64,000 nt of DNA from Endomychus coccineus (GCA_958510875.1 OY294068.1:175491411-175555410), one strand, 5' to 3'; shown: positions 10,848 through 23,000, counted from the stretch's first letter. Numbers and translations are program-made. The notes: generated by a model from the sequence alone, not told the origin.

Positions 10848-11689
10848 AACCTGAACCAGGTTGATTTTTATTCTCATTATTACTCGTCTGCGTGTCTCCA
10901 TATGGAATATGTATACCTAGGAAGTGATCGTGGAATCCGTTTCCGAGGAAATGGAAAAGTCCTCACTTTCTTATACGTAAATAGCTTATAAAATACATTA
11001 GTGTCACCGATATATGAATTAACAATACCGAATTGTATGGAATTGGGTTGTTTCATTCAAAATTGTTCTATCAGAGTAAAAATTTCCAACCATACTGTAT
11101 ATTTTTATGTAGTCTTCATGATGGGAATTAATTTTAATCACATTTTTATCATATCATTTATACGAATTCAGGTCCCAGCGCTCTAGGAGCGAGAGTATAA
11201 ACCTGACTTAGAGTGATACTGTTTTCCTTTCATTATTTTAAAGCAATATCGCTTACTCAATGTTGTGATACGAGCACGTAAATTTACTTAGGACGCACCT
11301 TTTGGTATGCAGCAGAGGCTAACGGATATTGTTTTGTGTTTCGTTATGAATTATTTATGTCAAGCTTTCTCTTAAAGGGTTTTATATAAGATATTTCGCA
11401 TATATACCCACTTGTGTAATATGTCGCTCTACTCTGAAGTAAGCTTATTGAAAACACTTCTGTCGATTCGATATATGGATGGTTCCTTAAAAACCAATTT
11501 ACGTCTAATTCTAGAATAAACTCCTCACCGATCGGATTAAAATTGTAACTTTTGGGTAATTTCCACCTATTACATGACAATACTCTTCATTACTGTAGTT
11601 TATTCACTTCAGAAGGACTGATTCCCATTTAATAAATTCTAGAGTTTATAGTTCACACTGTGGATTAATTTTAACATTATCAATAAGAA
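10848..11689. other. No gene recognised
   Basis: AT-rich spacer. The frames at 11,001-11,186 and 11,344-11,580 have no motif. Confidence 0.5.
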
Positions 11690-11830
11690 ATAGTGACCCT
11701 TATCCATTAAAAATACTATTGAAGTACTGAGAACCTTTCAGCTACCAAGTAGCCATAATCGGAGTAAACAAAATTGGAAATCCAAATATGCCTGTTTAAA
11801 TACTATTTGGGGTCAATAATACAACCAAAA
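11690..11830 (-). repeat. Penelope-associated repeat with decayed hammerhead motif
   Basis: It aligns by eye with 62,085-62,200, sharing GCTACCAAGTAGCCAT and GGAGTAAAC. Read on the minus strand it gives the helix II hairpin and GAAA box of a hammerhead, but the CTGATGA box reads CCGATTA, so it should be inactive. At 62 kb the same repeat lies downstream of a Penelope-like ORF, which suggests the origin of this copy. Confidence 0.6.
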
Positions 11831-12411
11831 GGAGCAACCCACAGATGGAGATGATAATGGGGCCGGAAAAGTCTATGGGCCGGACGGAATTCCGCCTGTC
11901 GTTCTCAAGGAATGTGCTCCTGAATTAACACCACGAGTTATTTACTATTTCATACAACTTGGTATGTTTCCTCCCAGCTGGAATACAGTTAGAAATCAAC
12001 CAATTTGAAACAAGGGAAGAAAACCCTTCCTAATAATTTTAGACCCAATGCATTATTATCTGTGATCTCTAAACCGATGGAGGAAGCAATGGCTTCCGTC
12101 AGCAGAGATCAACAAGAGACCTGTTCGTCTACGTAACACATGTATGGTAGAAACTCTAGCTATAGTATTGGATATCTCCAAAGCATTTCAACAATTCTGT
12201 CACCAAAGCTTTCTTGAGAAACTTCCACCATATGGTTTGCCGCCTCAACTTTATCTCTTACTATTGATTTTTCTCTCAGATAGATCACTATATGTGGTGG
12301 TTGATGGAGTGTCCTCCGATACAATGGCTATCTATGCCGGTATTACACAGGAATCTGTCTTGCTAACAACTTTGTTTCTGCTATATATCAACGATCTGCT
12401 GGAAGTGTGTA

Positions 12412-13664
12412 ACGTGTAAATTTCACTTAACGGCTTAGAAATGGCCGTTTTGTTACAATCGGTTAACTCCTGTGACGTCAGCTATGCTAGACCGTATATT
12501 TTCCGAGTCAAATTATGTAGTTACCGCTTCTATTTCGAGGTTGTTCCGTGAGACAGAAGCACCGGAAAAGGGCCTAGAAAATGGCGTACTTCTTGTCAAA
12601 TCGTTCAAGTGGAAGGTCGTGTTGCTAAGTTATATCAACAGGGAGGTGATACCAAGCTTATGTTTGGAACCAAATTCTGGGAATATTCTTCCGTTGAAAG
12701 CAAAGGCATCAATTACCAATTTGGATTGGAATAATTGGAATTATTTGTGTAATTATTTCACCTTAGGGGTTTAAAACTTAGTTTCAACGTGACTGGTTTT
12801 GGACAGAAGTAAAGTTGTTTCATAACCCTATCGTGATAGAGGTAAATATGTTTGTAATTCCATTTGATTTATTCACTGACTTCAAGAATTAATTTGCCTT
12901 CCCAGGTGATATCTGACAGGACATAGGCTAGTCTTAATTTTGTGCAAAAATCGTTATGTATTCTGTTCATTTCTGTCTTCTGAGGAGAATAGAGCAATAG
13001 AGGTTTGAACATTTCGTGATTTCAGGGTTCTTGTTTGTGTTGTGGAAAATTCAACAAGCGTACGAGTTCTGAGGTTGGCTTGAATCTGCTGTAGAAAATT
13101 GATTTAGAAGTTGCTGATTGTACAATCGTGGAAACTGTATTAGAATTGTGGCAGGAATCCATACATCAAGTAGGAAGTACTAATTCATAATCGAGCAAGT
13201 ATAGCATCTTACCCAGCAGTCACCAGGTCAGGCTACCCAACTTTGGTTTATGGAAGATTCGAAATAATCATTTGAGTACTTGTATATGTGTAAATTTAAC
13301 TGTTCACTTTGATTTAAGCAATTTAACTTGATCCATATTTCAATTCATTCACTTCATAACTCATTAATATTAAGTTCTGTTATAAATTGTAACAACAATA
13401 TTATTTTAATAGTGAGTGAATTTCAACCATTCTGGGTACAGGTCTTTTATTTTTTGTAAACTTTCAGGGTAATTTAGCCTGGGGACATTTGAGTGTTCGA
13501 ATCCCCCAGTTAAGTAACATAATTTTGTTGGTTGGTTAAAATACTCTGGTGCCCAAATTTTTACATCTAAAATATAACTCACGACTGTCATCACTGTAGC
13601 TGTCAGCAACCAAGCGATAAAATAGAATTTATAGTTTATCCACAAGTAAGAGTAATTTGAACTC
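12412..13664. mobile_element. Unclassified insertion inside family A copy 3
   Basis: The RT frame is lost after 12,410 and resumes at about 13,665, so the DNA between is foreign to the retroelement. The junctions read AAGTGT before and GAGTGT after, possibly a short target duplication, and the ends begin GTAACG and end CTTAC, a weak inverted match. About 60 bp inside the left end is a TGACGTCA palindrome (12,473-12,480), and there is a small hairpin AACGGC/GCCGTT at 12,429-12,450. The left part has a 100-codon frame (12,472-12,774) without motif; the right part carries a minus-strand ORF with a membrane segment. The class of element is unknown. Confidence 0.55.
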
Positions 13665-13729
13665 TTACGAGTGTACCTGTACCGTCCACAGTTTTGCAGA
13701 TGGTGGTACACTTCATATCGCTTTCTCAT
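13406..13729 (-). CDS. Short ORF with one predicted membrane segment, unassigned
   Basis: The first 20 codons or so are antisense to family A, so the ATG at 13,729 is probably accidental. The part inside the insertion, from about 13,664, encodes roughly 86 residues: a basic-aromatic stretch, then a hydrophobic segment FYFIAWLLTATVMTVVSYIL, then a polar tail ending LYPEWLKFTHY. A single membrane helix with a short tail fits many things, and I recognise no family. It could be the last exon of a captured host gene or an element-encoded protein. The frame is uninterrupted, unlike that of the retroelement around it. Confidence 0.35.
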   Translation of the reverse strand: MRKRYEVYHHLQNCGRYRYTRKSSNYSYLWINYKFYFIAWLLTATVMTVVSYILDVKIWAPEYFNQPTKLCYLTGGFEHSNVPRLNYPESLQKIKDLYPEWLKFTHY

Positions 13730-14571
13730 CTAGAGCCTCATGCTATCCAATAAAGCCAGAGGGGCGAAACAGAGATAGGTTCATGCAATTAATGAAGATT
13801 CGGCAAAGATTTTGGAATGGATATCTGATTATCTAGTAGAGTTTCATGCAACCAAAACTCAAGCTTGTGTCTTGTCCAAGAAGGTGGATCCCACAATCCC
13901 CAATATGATGATGTCAGGTACAACTATCCCTATGCACTCTTCGATTTCCATGCTCGGGATCATCACCAACAGCACACTCTCATTGGACGATCATGTGAGA
14001 TCCATTGTGAAAACCGCTTCTCAAATGCTCGGTTTCTTATTTCGTGCCAAGAGCTACTTTACATCCCAGCAGTTCATCATAATCTACAAGGCACAGATTC
14101 GACCTGTCCTGAAGTACTGTTCACATGTTTGGAGTTTGGCTCCGAAACGTAAGCTGAAGTTCTTGGATTCTATACAGAAGAGAGCTATCCGTCTAAATGA
14201 TGATGCCACACTTACGAGTTCAGTAACCTTTCTAGAACATCATAGGAGGGTGGGAGGTCTCTGCCTTTTCTATAGTGATTTCCATGGTTGGAGTTCATCT
14301 GAAATCTTGTCTGTTGTTTCACCATGAGGGATTCCAGATAGGCAGACAAGTCACCCCTTCACTGTCAGGCTCGAGACCTACCAGATTTTATTCCTCTATC
14401 GAACAACGAAGTTGTGGAACTCTTTACCCAGTGGGGTATATCCCTATGGCTATTGCCTCCAAACTTTTAAGAAAAATTTGGAAGCTTATCTCCTCTCCTA
14501 AACTCACAAGACGTTTTTCGAGCATTATAGGTTACCCTCTCGTATAGTGAAAGTATAAAAAAAGGGAATAG

Positions 14572-14766
14572 TTCTTTCGTTTATACATTTCCATCCCTTC
14601 TAAATTACATAGATATTTTTTCGTACTCTGTTTTCTATGTGACAAACTTTACTGAGAGATGGTGTTACAGATTACACCATTTTTAAAGAAGGAAGATCTT
14701 CACTTTGAAAACAGAGGACGCACAAATATCTAGGTAATTTAGAAGGGAGGAAAACGTATAATAGTA
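14572..14766. repeat. Inverted pair of Penelope-like C-terminal fragments
   Basis: On the minus strand at about 14,575-14,645 the codons read KYLCNLEGMEMYKR. On the plus strand at about 14,695-14,765 a second copy reads KYLGNLEGRKTYN-like sequence. Both match the C-terminal KYLSNLEGMGMYKR of the Penelope-like fragment at 54,370-54,663. The two fragments are head to head around a roughly 50-bp centre and directly follow the 3' end of family A copy 3. Confidence 0.65.
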
Positions 14767-16784
14767 CTAAAAATTTCACACTATATGGATTACCTCTCTT
14801 ATCCTCTTGCAGGGCGAACTAAAAAAATTTTTTTCCAGCGAGTACCCACATCGAATGATTATCTATATTTAATTATTCGCTCGTATATCACGAATTCTTC
14901 CAAAATATATAGCCCACAGACTTGAAAGTTGGCAAGTATGTTCCTCAAGCAACGTGGACACCCGCTAAGAACGGGTTTTGGTGAAATTCAAACCCAAAGG
15001 TGATAGGAGAGATTCGATATATTTTGACGTGTTTGACAACTCATATAATTCCGTGAAGTTTTTATGGCGCACCACTAGATCCATGGATCATCATCACAGT
15101 TCAGGCTGTATGAGATGGACCATACATTACCTCAGTCCAAGACATCAGGTAACGTTAACATGACGAAGTTAATACATCATCAGTCAGACATATCCGTGAC
15201 AGACATCCCTGTCAATTCACTTGACAGAGTATAATTTGACGTCTTTGTATGCCTTTCCTACTCATTTTGAATATGCATTTGGGTGTTGCAATTTCCGGAG
15301 CCGGCGTCTTAGCTACGGATATTAGCAGTTTACTATAATTATGGCAATAAGAGGAATACGACTGACTGACTCATCACGAAATCTCTGAAATCATAAAGTC
15401 GACAAGCCAGAAATGTGATATGTTGTAAGGTTTACACATCACAGCTCAGACTGTCCGTTACAGATCACAGATAACCCCATAACAAGACTTCATGTAACGC
15501 TTGGAACCTGCTCACAGAATGTAAGTTCATAGATTGACAGCCACAGATGTCTGTGCCACACCACAGATGAAAATCTATAACAAGACATCATGTTGTAACG
15601 TTCAATTCATACAACGATTATCCCTGTCAATCGGAATGAACTTCTTATGTTATGTTACTAGGTCGTAGGTACAATCAAAATGTTAACCCACATTCAGTCA
15701 GTGAGCAGCTCAGTGTCCACTGCTGTTATCGAATATACATAGGTATATAGATTAGACTTAGAAAATACTTGTCTATTCGCGTTAATAAATCAAATTTTTT
15801 TTTATTTGTGTTAATATCACATTTTCCTTTCTACTTCAATAGTAATCTCTTTATGAATACAGGTAAAATTTCAATCTCACCATTGTGTGTCTTTGGAAAT
15901 GAACTATTGAAATGCAATCGAACGGTGTCATAAAATTGGTGAAAAATTTATCTCATTGAATGCCAACATTTCAATATTTCTAATTACAATAGAACGAACT
16001 GTTATTCTTATTCTTACACGTTGTGTACCTTTCTTTAGTTTGCTTGAGTAATGTGGTAGTATAATTTAGATTTCATTTCGATCTACGAAAATGTATGAAA
16101 GATTTTCGTTACGTGGTATCGAAAAGCTTGTACATTTGGAAAAAATTAGTTTGATTATCTACTCTGTAACCTTATGCCTCTATTACTGTTTCAACATAAT
16201 GGGTAACATGTTAACAGATACTATAATGGTTTTGCTTTAATTAACCGGCGGTTCGTATGTTTTACCTGGATTATCATGCGAATTAGTACAATAGCTATAT
16301 AACAATGATTGATTGATTTACAGTTCATAATGAGATACCGAATACAGTTGTACAATAAAAGTACATTATTCTTCACCATAGCTTCCATCAGTATTATTGA
16401 GTTGTATGTTGCAAGGTGGATTATCGAAATTGATATTAATGGAGTAATGCCGGAATTATGCATCAACTTTCTCCTATATAGATCTGCACCCCTGTCAACT
16501 AACAATGAGTTTCTTTTTCCTGTTAAAATAGTTCATTACGAAGAGATCACAAAACTCAATTCTTTTTCACTTTTTTATTTTGAACTAAGTATGTTATAGA
16601 GGCTGTACGAATTGGAGAAAAGCATGTTATTTCTTGTATTACAATGAATTCACATCTCATACCGATCTAGATGACGTTATGTGTAACAATGTTCTAAAGA
16701 TTTCTGCTAACGTAAACCTACTTTTATCGGAAATATTGAAGAGTGGTAATCAACTCAAAAAGCCAAAAATATGCGCATTTAAAT
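14767..16784. other. No gene recognised; loose repeated motif at 15,130-15,600
   Basis: No protein domain was seen. Between 15,130 and 15,600 the motif AACAAGAC-TCATG-TAACG recurs near 15,480 and 15,578 with a variant near 15,140, all accompanied by ACAGA-rich sequence. A relative is on the minus strand near 555-660. This may be the remains of a dispersed repeat. Confidence 0.45.
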
Positions 16785-16868
16785 GCATCAAAAAGTGCAA
16801 GGATTTCAGAAAAAAATGCAAGAATTTTAGAAAAAATGCAAGGAATTTAGAAAAAAATACAAGAAATG
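16785..16868 (+). repeat. Tandem repeat, about 20-bp unit, four copies
   Basis: Units of the form AAAAAATGCAAGGAATTTAG follow one another, with changes such as AAAAAGTGCAAGGATTTCAG. The array lies about 170 bp beyond the hAT transposase C-terminus (minus strand), so it could be a subterminal repeat of that element. It gives rise to a Lys/Asn-rich chance frame. Confidence 0.8.
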
Positions 16869-17041
16869 ATGTATATTATAATGTTGAATAATACTATTAT
16901 TCCATTATTTTATTATCATACAACGAAAACGTATATTAAGTATCAGATTTTATTAATAATAATACGTACTATTGAAATTATCAATATACCCAAGATAACA
17001 ATGAAACAAAATAACAATATAGATATTTAAACAGACATAAG

Positions 17042-17890
17042 TCATGTCTTACAATAATTATAAAAACTGTTAATGATTAAGTGTTTTTCAAAGTTTTCTA
17101 GGAGGAAACTTTGTCTCTTGTCAGAAAACATGTGTTTAAAAATTGAAAAACTTCGTTCAACATCAACTGATGTAATGGGAGCATATTTATATTCACAAAT
17201 GATGTTTAATTCTAAGTTAGGTATATTTACATCGTTTTCGCCAACAAAAACTTTCGGAATATTTTTCAAAATTTAAAAGCCTGTATTATTTTGAGACACA
17301 GAATTGAATTTGTGTAGAACGACGGTCCCAATTTGTCCAGCGACTTTCTTACAATTTGACTCAAACTGGCTAATTAGAGCTACTGATTCCGTTAATGGAA
17401 CACAAGATTTTTCTAAACTTTTCATAGTTGTAGATACAAACATATAATTGGTTTTTATAAATATTAAACTATTCTTTATTAATGAATTTTTAAAAAGATT
17501 TTTTGAGTTTAAAAGAGATGTAGATGAAGAGTCACTAAGATCGTCAATCACATGTTTAATGGCGTCGTAATTGTCAGCATAAAATATAGCTGCATCCAAC
17601 CAGATACCCCAACGAGTTATTACAGGTTGTGGAGGTAGAGCAAGATTTGAAAATTTTCCTTTGTAAAATTGAACGCTTGTCGGAGCTTTTAAAAATACTT
17701 TTTTTACATTGTTAATTAAGTCATTGACCAAAGGAAATTGCTTTCTTATACATTCTGCCATTCTATTAATGCCATGAGCTAGACAGGTCACATGTTGCAG
17801 ATTGGAATGAAATATTTTTAAATTTTGTCCAGCTTTAGTCATATAAGGTGCTGCATCAGCATATAAACATCCCATATTCACATATTTTGA
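17042..17890 (-). pseudogene. hAT transposase, C-terminal half, frameshifted
   Basis: Reading the minus strand from about 17,885, the frame gives [37 protein letters not shown] and [20 protein letters not shown], hallmarks of the RNase H-like core and insertion domain of hAT transposases. A frameshift near 17,270 is followed by KYAPITSVDVERSFSIFK and the rest of the C-terminal dimerisation domain, ending at 17,042. The BED zinc finger and the first catalytic aspartate are absent. The preceding reading frame (17,856-18,254) belongs to a different transposase family, so the hAT fragment abuts or interrupts a MULE. No terminal repeats were identified. Confidence 0.9.
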
Positions 17891-19052
17891 ATAAATAAAC
17901 ATACTTGTTCATACATCCTATGTGATTATCCTCAAACCAATCCAACAGTGGTTGAAGTTCTTTCGGTAAAGTATCTCCTAATGCATCAACAGCTTCATTC
18001 AGATGCCCACGTGGAACAAACGCCAAAGATATTGTCATATTTGCTTTTAAAGATGATTGTGCGTCGTCATTGTACTGTCTATATAAACCTAAGTTATCCA
18101 ACCTCTTTCTCATGTTCTGAGCCGAATGGAAAAAACAGCCATATATCCATTCATCCGGATCAATATCCTCCATAGCAGTGAATGCGGCATGCTCGAAGTC
18201 GCAATGCATATGGTTGGGTCTTGAATGAGAAATTAAATTTTTTATGATATCCATTATTTTAATGTAGGTAGGCTGCAGTTTGTTAGGTAGCCATGCTCAA
18301 AAAATATGGCGTACTCCATTGTTTCTCACTGCCATCACTGTATATATTTGTGCAAAGAGTGAGGGGGTAGCAGAAAAAATTCCATCGGCGTACCATGCTG
18401 TGTCATCCGAATGAAAAAACCATTCTTCCAAAAACTATAATTCTGTTTTGATCCTCCTCGATATCACCTAACAGAAATTTCTCTTGTACCCCCGATTGTA
18501 CTTCGTAAATTTTGTATTCTTCGGGTATAATCAAATCAAGGTAGCTTAATGGATTTGAAGGTGCAGCATGGATTTTATTGCGTTTCCGTCGTATGTTTTT
18601 TTTTCAGAACACAGCTGTTTGGTAATTTTCCTTGTGCGACTTGAGACATTTGTAATGCAATTGTTGATTATCTAAAGCGTAAAAATATGTAAAATGAATA
18701 AAATAATAGTTATTCTTCTCTATTTCATATGTTTTCATGTATGTGTACATGAGCAACGCAATTTTAAAAACTTACCTGTGCTGTTCTTCCCATTGTTTTT
18801 TCTGCTCTTCTTTTGGTTCTGAACTACTTTTGCGACTTCTACTGTAGCCGTGGGAGAGTGGTTTGTATGTATCCCGATATTCTTAAATATTTCTCCATCA
18901 CGTGTGTGCACTCTCGCTTTACACATATCTCTTCTCTCACATTTCCAAAAGTCAATATTGAGGTCTCTTTTGCTTACTGCATCAAATTGATAAAAATAAC
19001 CACAGAATGAACATTTTTCTTTTCGTCTTTCCGACAAAATTTCCAACTGCAT
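17880..19052 (-). pseudogene. FLYWCH zinc finger / MULE transposase, decayed, 3' end lost
   Basis: Exon 1 (19,052-18,776, ATG start) encodes a FLYWCH zinc finger: CSFCGYFYQFDAV, WKCERRDMCKARVHT and a downstream H-x-H pair. A donor GTAAGT is at 18,775 and an acceptor TTTAG ends at 18,672, giving a 104-bp intron. Exon 2 continues with NPLSYLDLIIPEEY and then the MULE catalytic boxes WYADGIFSATPSLFAQIY and HCDFEHAAF, then GCFFHSAQNMRKRL and ISLAFVPRGHL. Two in-frame stops lie in exon 2 (near 18,605 and 18,305). The third acidic residue and C-terminus are replaced by the hAT fragment. FLYWCH-MULE fusions are a known invertebrate type. The intron is well formed, but the copy is dead. Confidence 0.88.
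18672..18775 (-). other. Intron of the FLYWCH/MULE gene
   Basis: The donor GTAAGT follows AACAGCACAG, and the acceptor CGCTTTAG precedes ATAATCAACA. Removing 104 bp keeps the frame open for about 20 more codons until the first stop. Confidence 0.7.
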
Positions 19053-19859
19053 TGTGAGGTACCTTGTTACTTTGGCGATTTTTACTTACTATGGCTTCAT
19101 TACTCCTTCAAGTCTACCAGATCTGAATCCGATTGACTTTTATGTTGGTTCCTCAGACACCAGATTTTTGTGAAAGTTTACTCCTCGTTAAGGGCTTCTG
19201 CTACGGCCCTTACCACAAAGCGTATCACTGTGCTATCTACGGATAGCCTTAACTCAAGGTAGTCTCAGTGGAGTAAGTAACCAGGGTTCAATAAGGCAAA
19301 CTGAGTAGTATTAATATTGCAAGCTTCAATTGCAATTAATACTTTGTTACTTCTTGACTACTCAATTGCTGTTGCAGAAGTCACTCTAGATAAACACAGA
19401 ACTTCCCAATAATTTATTCATACCTTGATACATTGATATTTCACTTTCTCTGTATAATAATAATTTATCCGACCCGGGGGAAGTACAAGGAAGCTCAGAA
19501 ATAATAGTTTTTAAGAACGCGGCCCAAACAGGCTATTTCCTCTAATTATAGCCATGGCAAAGTGTTTTTAAAAACGGCTTTTCATGCACCAATTATTAGC
19601 GAAAACGTGCACGGATACTCGAACAGAGCAAGTGACAGCAGGTCTTGAGTTTTAATGAAACCTTCGCAATACCCTCACTACGTCCGCGCAATATCAGTAA
19701 TCTTTAGGGCACTTTTAATATTGGTGAATACTAAGAGTCATTCCTCCTGTACTTCTTTCAGATTAGTAAGCATAAATTCTCGGTAACGGTCTCACCGGTA
19801 ATTGTAGTACAGTGCCAGGCACTTATATACTACCCACACATAAATTTGGTAATTATGAC
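19053..19859. other. No gene recognised
   Basis: Presumed upstream part of the MULE plus unassigned DNA. A loose palindrome around AAGCTTCAATTGCAATTAAT near 19,330-19,350 was seen; no terminal repeat of the MULE was found. Confidence 0.45.
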
Positions 19860-20085
19860 TCTCACTTCCGTGTAAGACACGGCGTGTTAGAATTATAATC
19901 ACCTCATCAGCAATATCACTCTACTTCCGGGTAAGATACAGTGTGTACAGTGAATATTGCGACTCTCAAACAGACATCCCTCTTCAGAGTCTACTTCCGG
20001 GTGAGACACAGCGTGTAGACCCTGGCGGAGAACTATCTATGACGCACCCTTATTTCCGGGTAAGACACAGCGTATATTGGTGCGT
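19860..20085 (+). repeat. Four spaced copies of a 25-bp motif
   Basis: The motif CTTCCGGGTAAGACACAGCG, continued by TGTA, occurs at about 19,865, 19,922, 19,993 and 20,053 with small changes. Starts are spaced 57, 71 and 60 bp apart and the intervening DNA is not conserved. The motif contains the dyad ACAC-AGC-GTGT. Spaced conserved motifs on unrelated spacers suggest protein-binding sites, such as a promoter or transposon subterminal region, more than a satellite. No gene is adjacent. Confidence 0.8.
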
Positions 20086-23000
20086 AGTGATTCCCTTTCA
20101 CTCTGATCATATACACCCTCTAACACAATACGATTACTTAACAAATTAAAATTATCAGGTACAATACAATAATTACAATTACTAATCAAACAATATTTGA
20201 TATTACAAGGGCGCACCGCGGGCAAAACAATGGAACTCAAATAGCAACATCCCTATTCACCTAATACTTCAATTGGAACTGGCAGAACACTCACTTTTGG
20301 CGGCACAACTGGTTGTTTCTGGAATAATTGCTCTGGCTGTATTTTAGCACTGTCTCACTGACAATCATTAATTCAACGCTTGCGAGGACTTATTTTATAC
20401 CAATCGGAGTGTTGGTCAAGTCACCTACGCCAGCTCCAACCGAGTCCTTTTTTGCTCATTTCGCGCTCATGATGGTTCACTAGTTCCTCGATTTTGTGCC
20501 GTTTTTATGTTTACATCTGTTTCGATATCTTTTGTTGGAACGAAATATGCACGTTTCTGAATGAAATTAAAATATACGCGACTTACGAATGGAACCCGTA
20601 TGTAAATCTGACACTTAAACTACACGGATGTAAATGCCCGGTACAATCTATCTTCCTATACAACAATATAATTATTCAGAATTATCAATTTGAAATATTA
20701 CTATAAACGAAACCTAAAATTTACAATCAATCTACGTGTTTCCCATTAAATAATTGTTCAAGATTTCAGAGCTTCCTACAGCATTTTGAAAGTTTCACTT
20801 ATGAGAGTGCTTGATAATGATGAAAGGATGTGAAGATAATTTAGGGATAGTTAGTTGTGTCCAAGAAAAAATAATTATTCTGCTACGAACCGGTCGACGA
20901 TGAACGGTGCGGCGACGAATTGTCCCATCCCCAGGCTACAACACTACAACAGGAGGAATTGTGGCCGATTGTCGAAATGATCATATTTATAGCTTGTCAT
21001 GAATTTTCGATGTGCATTGAATAGAGATACTCACATTGAATCTAGTCTACGTTTGCCGAAATATTAGAGCAGATATAAATCAATGAACCAAATATTATGT
21101 GGTAGTAGACTGATTTGAAATGCCTGCAGTGATATCTGTATATTACACAAATTTTGCGGTTATTTATGAAGGAAATAATATTCACAGCTAGTCGAATCAA
21201 TGCTCTAAATCAGAATCAGTATTAAATTTATGTTCATTCTACAGACCTAATAAGCTCGCAAAATATTCTATGAAGGATAATTTCAATCTACTCCGTTGTA
21301 ACGTTGCCGAGCAACCCTCGGTTAATACTGGATATGGGGAGAAATATTAAACTACCATTTTGATATCTCATTGATGAGACTGAGTTTGAGATGATCGACT
21401 TACAGCAAAATTCCATATTAAACGATATTGAACTTTCATATACATGATGATAATGAAAATAAGAATTATGCTTCGTTTTTATATTCTACTGGAATAGCAA
21501 TATTTGTAACTGCAGTGATCGCATCATAAAACTAAAACCAGGAAATAACATTTCATCGTTTTACAGTTTATATATTATTTACAGATTATATGTAGTCCTG
21601 TTGTCCTTCAATTTGGATTGGAAACTTTTCCACATCTTTATTTTATGATTTTTGACTCGCTGATCACGAATATGGGGGGTTAAGGAATCGTACACAGATG
21701 GCGTTCCGAGATATTGGCCATTTATACTCAAAAATGACCGTTTTTTTCAAGTTTTCGTCGTTTTTGGCAATTTAAAGGAAAACAACACATTTTATTGACT
21801 AAACAGTAGTGAGTAAAGTTGCAGAGAACTGATACTGCGTCGAATGATTATAAGTGTAAGTCTGTAAGTTATTCGAGGCCTGATATAAGGCCTATTTTAT
21901 GTTTGTTTTCGGTAACATAAAAATTGAATTTCGTAATACAAATTTTCCTCCTAAGAACTTTATTTTCTGATCAATGGTGGTATTTTATGTGTACTTTTGA
22001 ACTAATTTTGGTTTTGTCTATCTTTTTTGTTGGCGCCAAAATTCGTCATCTTAGAAAAATTGGCTTTTTCATTATAACTCTGTCAAAAATGTGTCTTTCG
22101 ACTTAAACCGAAATGTGAATTGAAGAATTTGATGTCCTCTATAACAAATCCAAAATCAAAGCAGCATTTTGGATGAAACGTGGAGAAATGAGACTGTTCA
22201 AAAAAATCAAGCTTAATAATTTTTAGGCTAGAATACTCGTATGAAATTAGAATTTCACATGAAAATAGGAGATCATTTTACGAGTATCTCAAGCCACTGT
22301 AGGTCTTTTTTGGATGAGTAAAATTTGACATATCCGTTGATGTAGGTTTGGGTTCGAAATGATCCCAATTTTCACTCTAATCAAAGAAACCAAAAAAATT
22401 CTCACAGAAGCGATTTCTGGCTATCTAACGCTAAATCGTCGACCTCTCACATATCTTTAAAAAGTATAGCGCGAGTTAAAAAAAACCCGGAGCAAACAGA
22501 ATACAAATGCGCTCGAAATCCGAGCGTACGTAAGGTAGTTTTCAAACAAAAATTCGAATTTTTGAATGTATTTTTTAGATGGAAAAATTAAATACTATCA
22601 ATGTAATAATGAATTTGAGATTTATTATTGATAATTTTCATTATAATCAAAATAATAATACCATCTATTTTTTTTTGACGATAATGGGTTTTTTTGAGGT
22701 TTTTAATTGAAAACATGAAAAATAATCAATAAACTAATAATAAACATGAATTTTATTATTGACGAATTGAAAAATAATTATAATAATAATAATTTCTTAA
22801 TTTTTTTTTTCGATAGGAACATTTTGAAGAAAAAAATATATATATTCAATTATGAGTGACATGGGTTTACGATTTTCAACCATCATATTCGTAATCAACG
22901 ACCCAAAAAACATAGATATCAATCATAAAATAGAGATGTGGAAAAAATATCATTTTAAGTGTAGCTCAATACCAGGACGACTGGGCTATTATGCGGTATA

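Larger units (their letters stand above)
11850..14563 (+). mobile_element. Non-LTR retrotransposon, family A copy 3, split by an insertion
   Basis: The copy opens in the region before the RT (GPDGIPPVVLKECAPEL-like, 11,870-11,930) and continues through LGMFPPSWN and a deleted palm N-terminus. It then reads LDISKAFQQF and VVDGVSSDTMAIYAGITQES to IND near 12,395. About 1.25 kb of other DNA follows. The RT resumes at about 13,665 with VHSFADGGTLHIAFSSRAS, one aspartate of the catalytic pair being changed to glycine. It then gives the 171-codon C-terminal frame at 13,812-14,327 (MLGIITNSTLSLDDHVRSIV, PVLKYCSHVWSLAPKRKLKF). The 3' end at 14,520-14,563 matches the family terminus. Several stops and frameshifts are present. 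Confidence 0.85.

Noticed and set aside
19880..19930. CTGATGAGGTGAT on the minus strand as a further hammerhead core
   Set aside because: No helix II or GAAA box follows.
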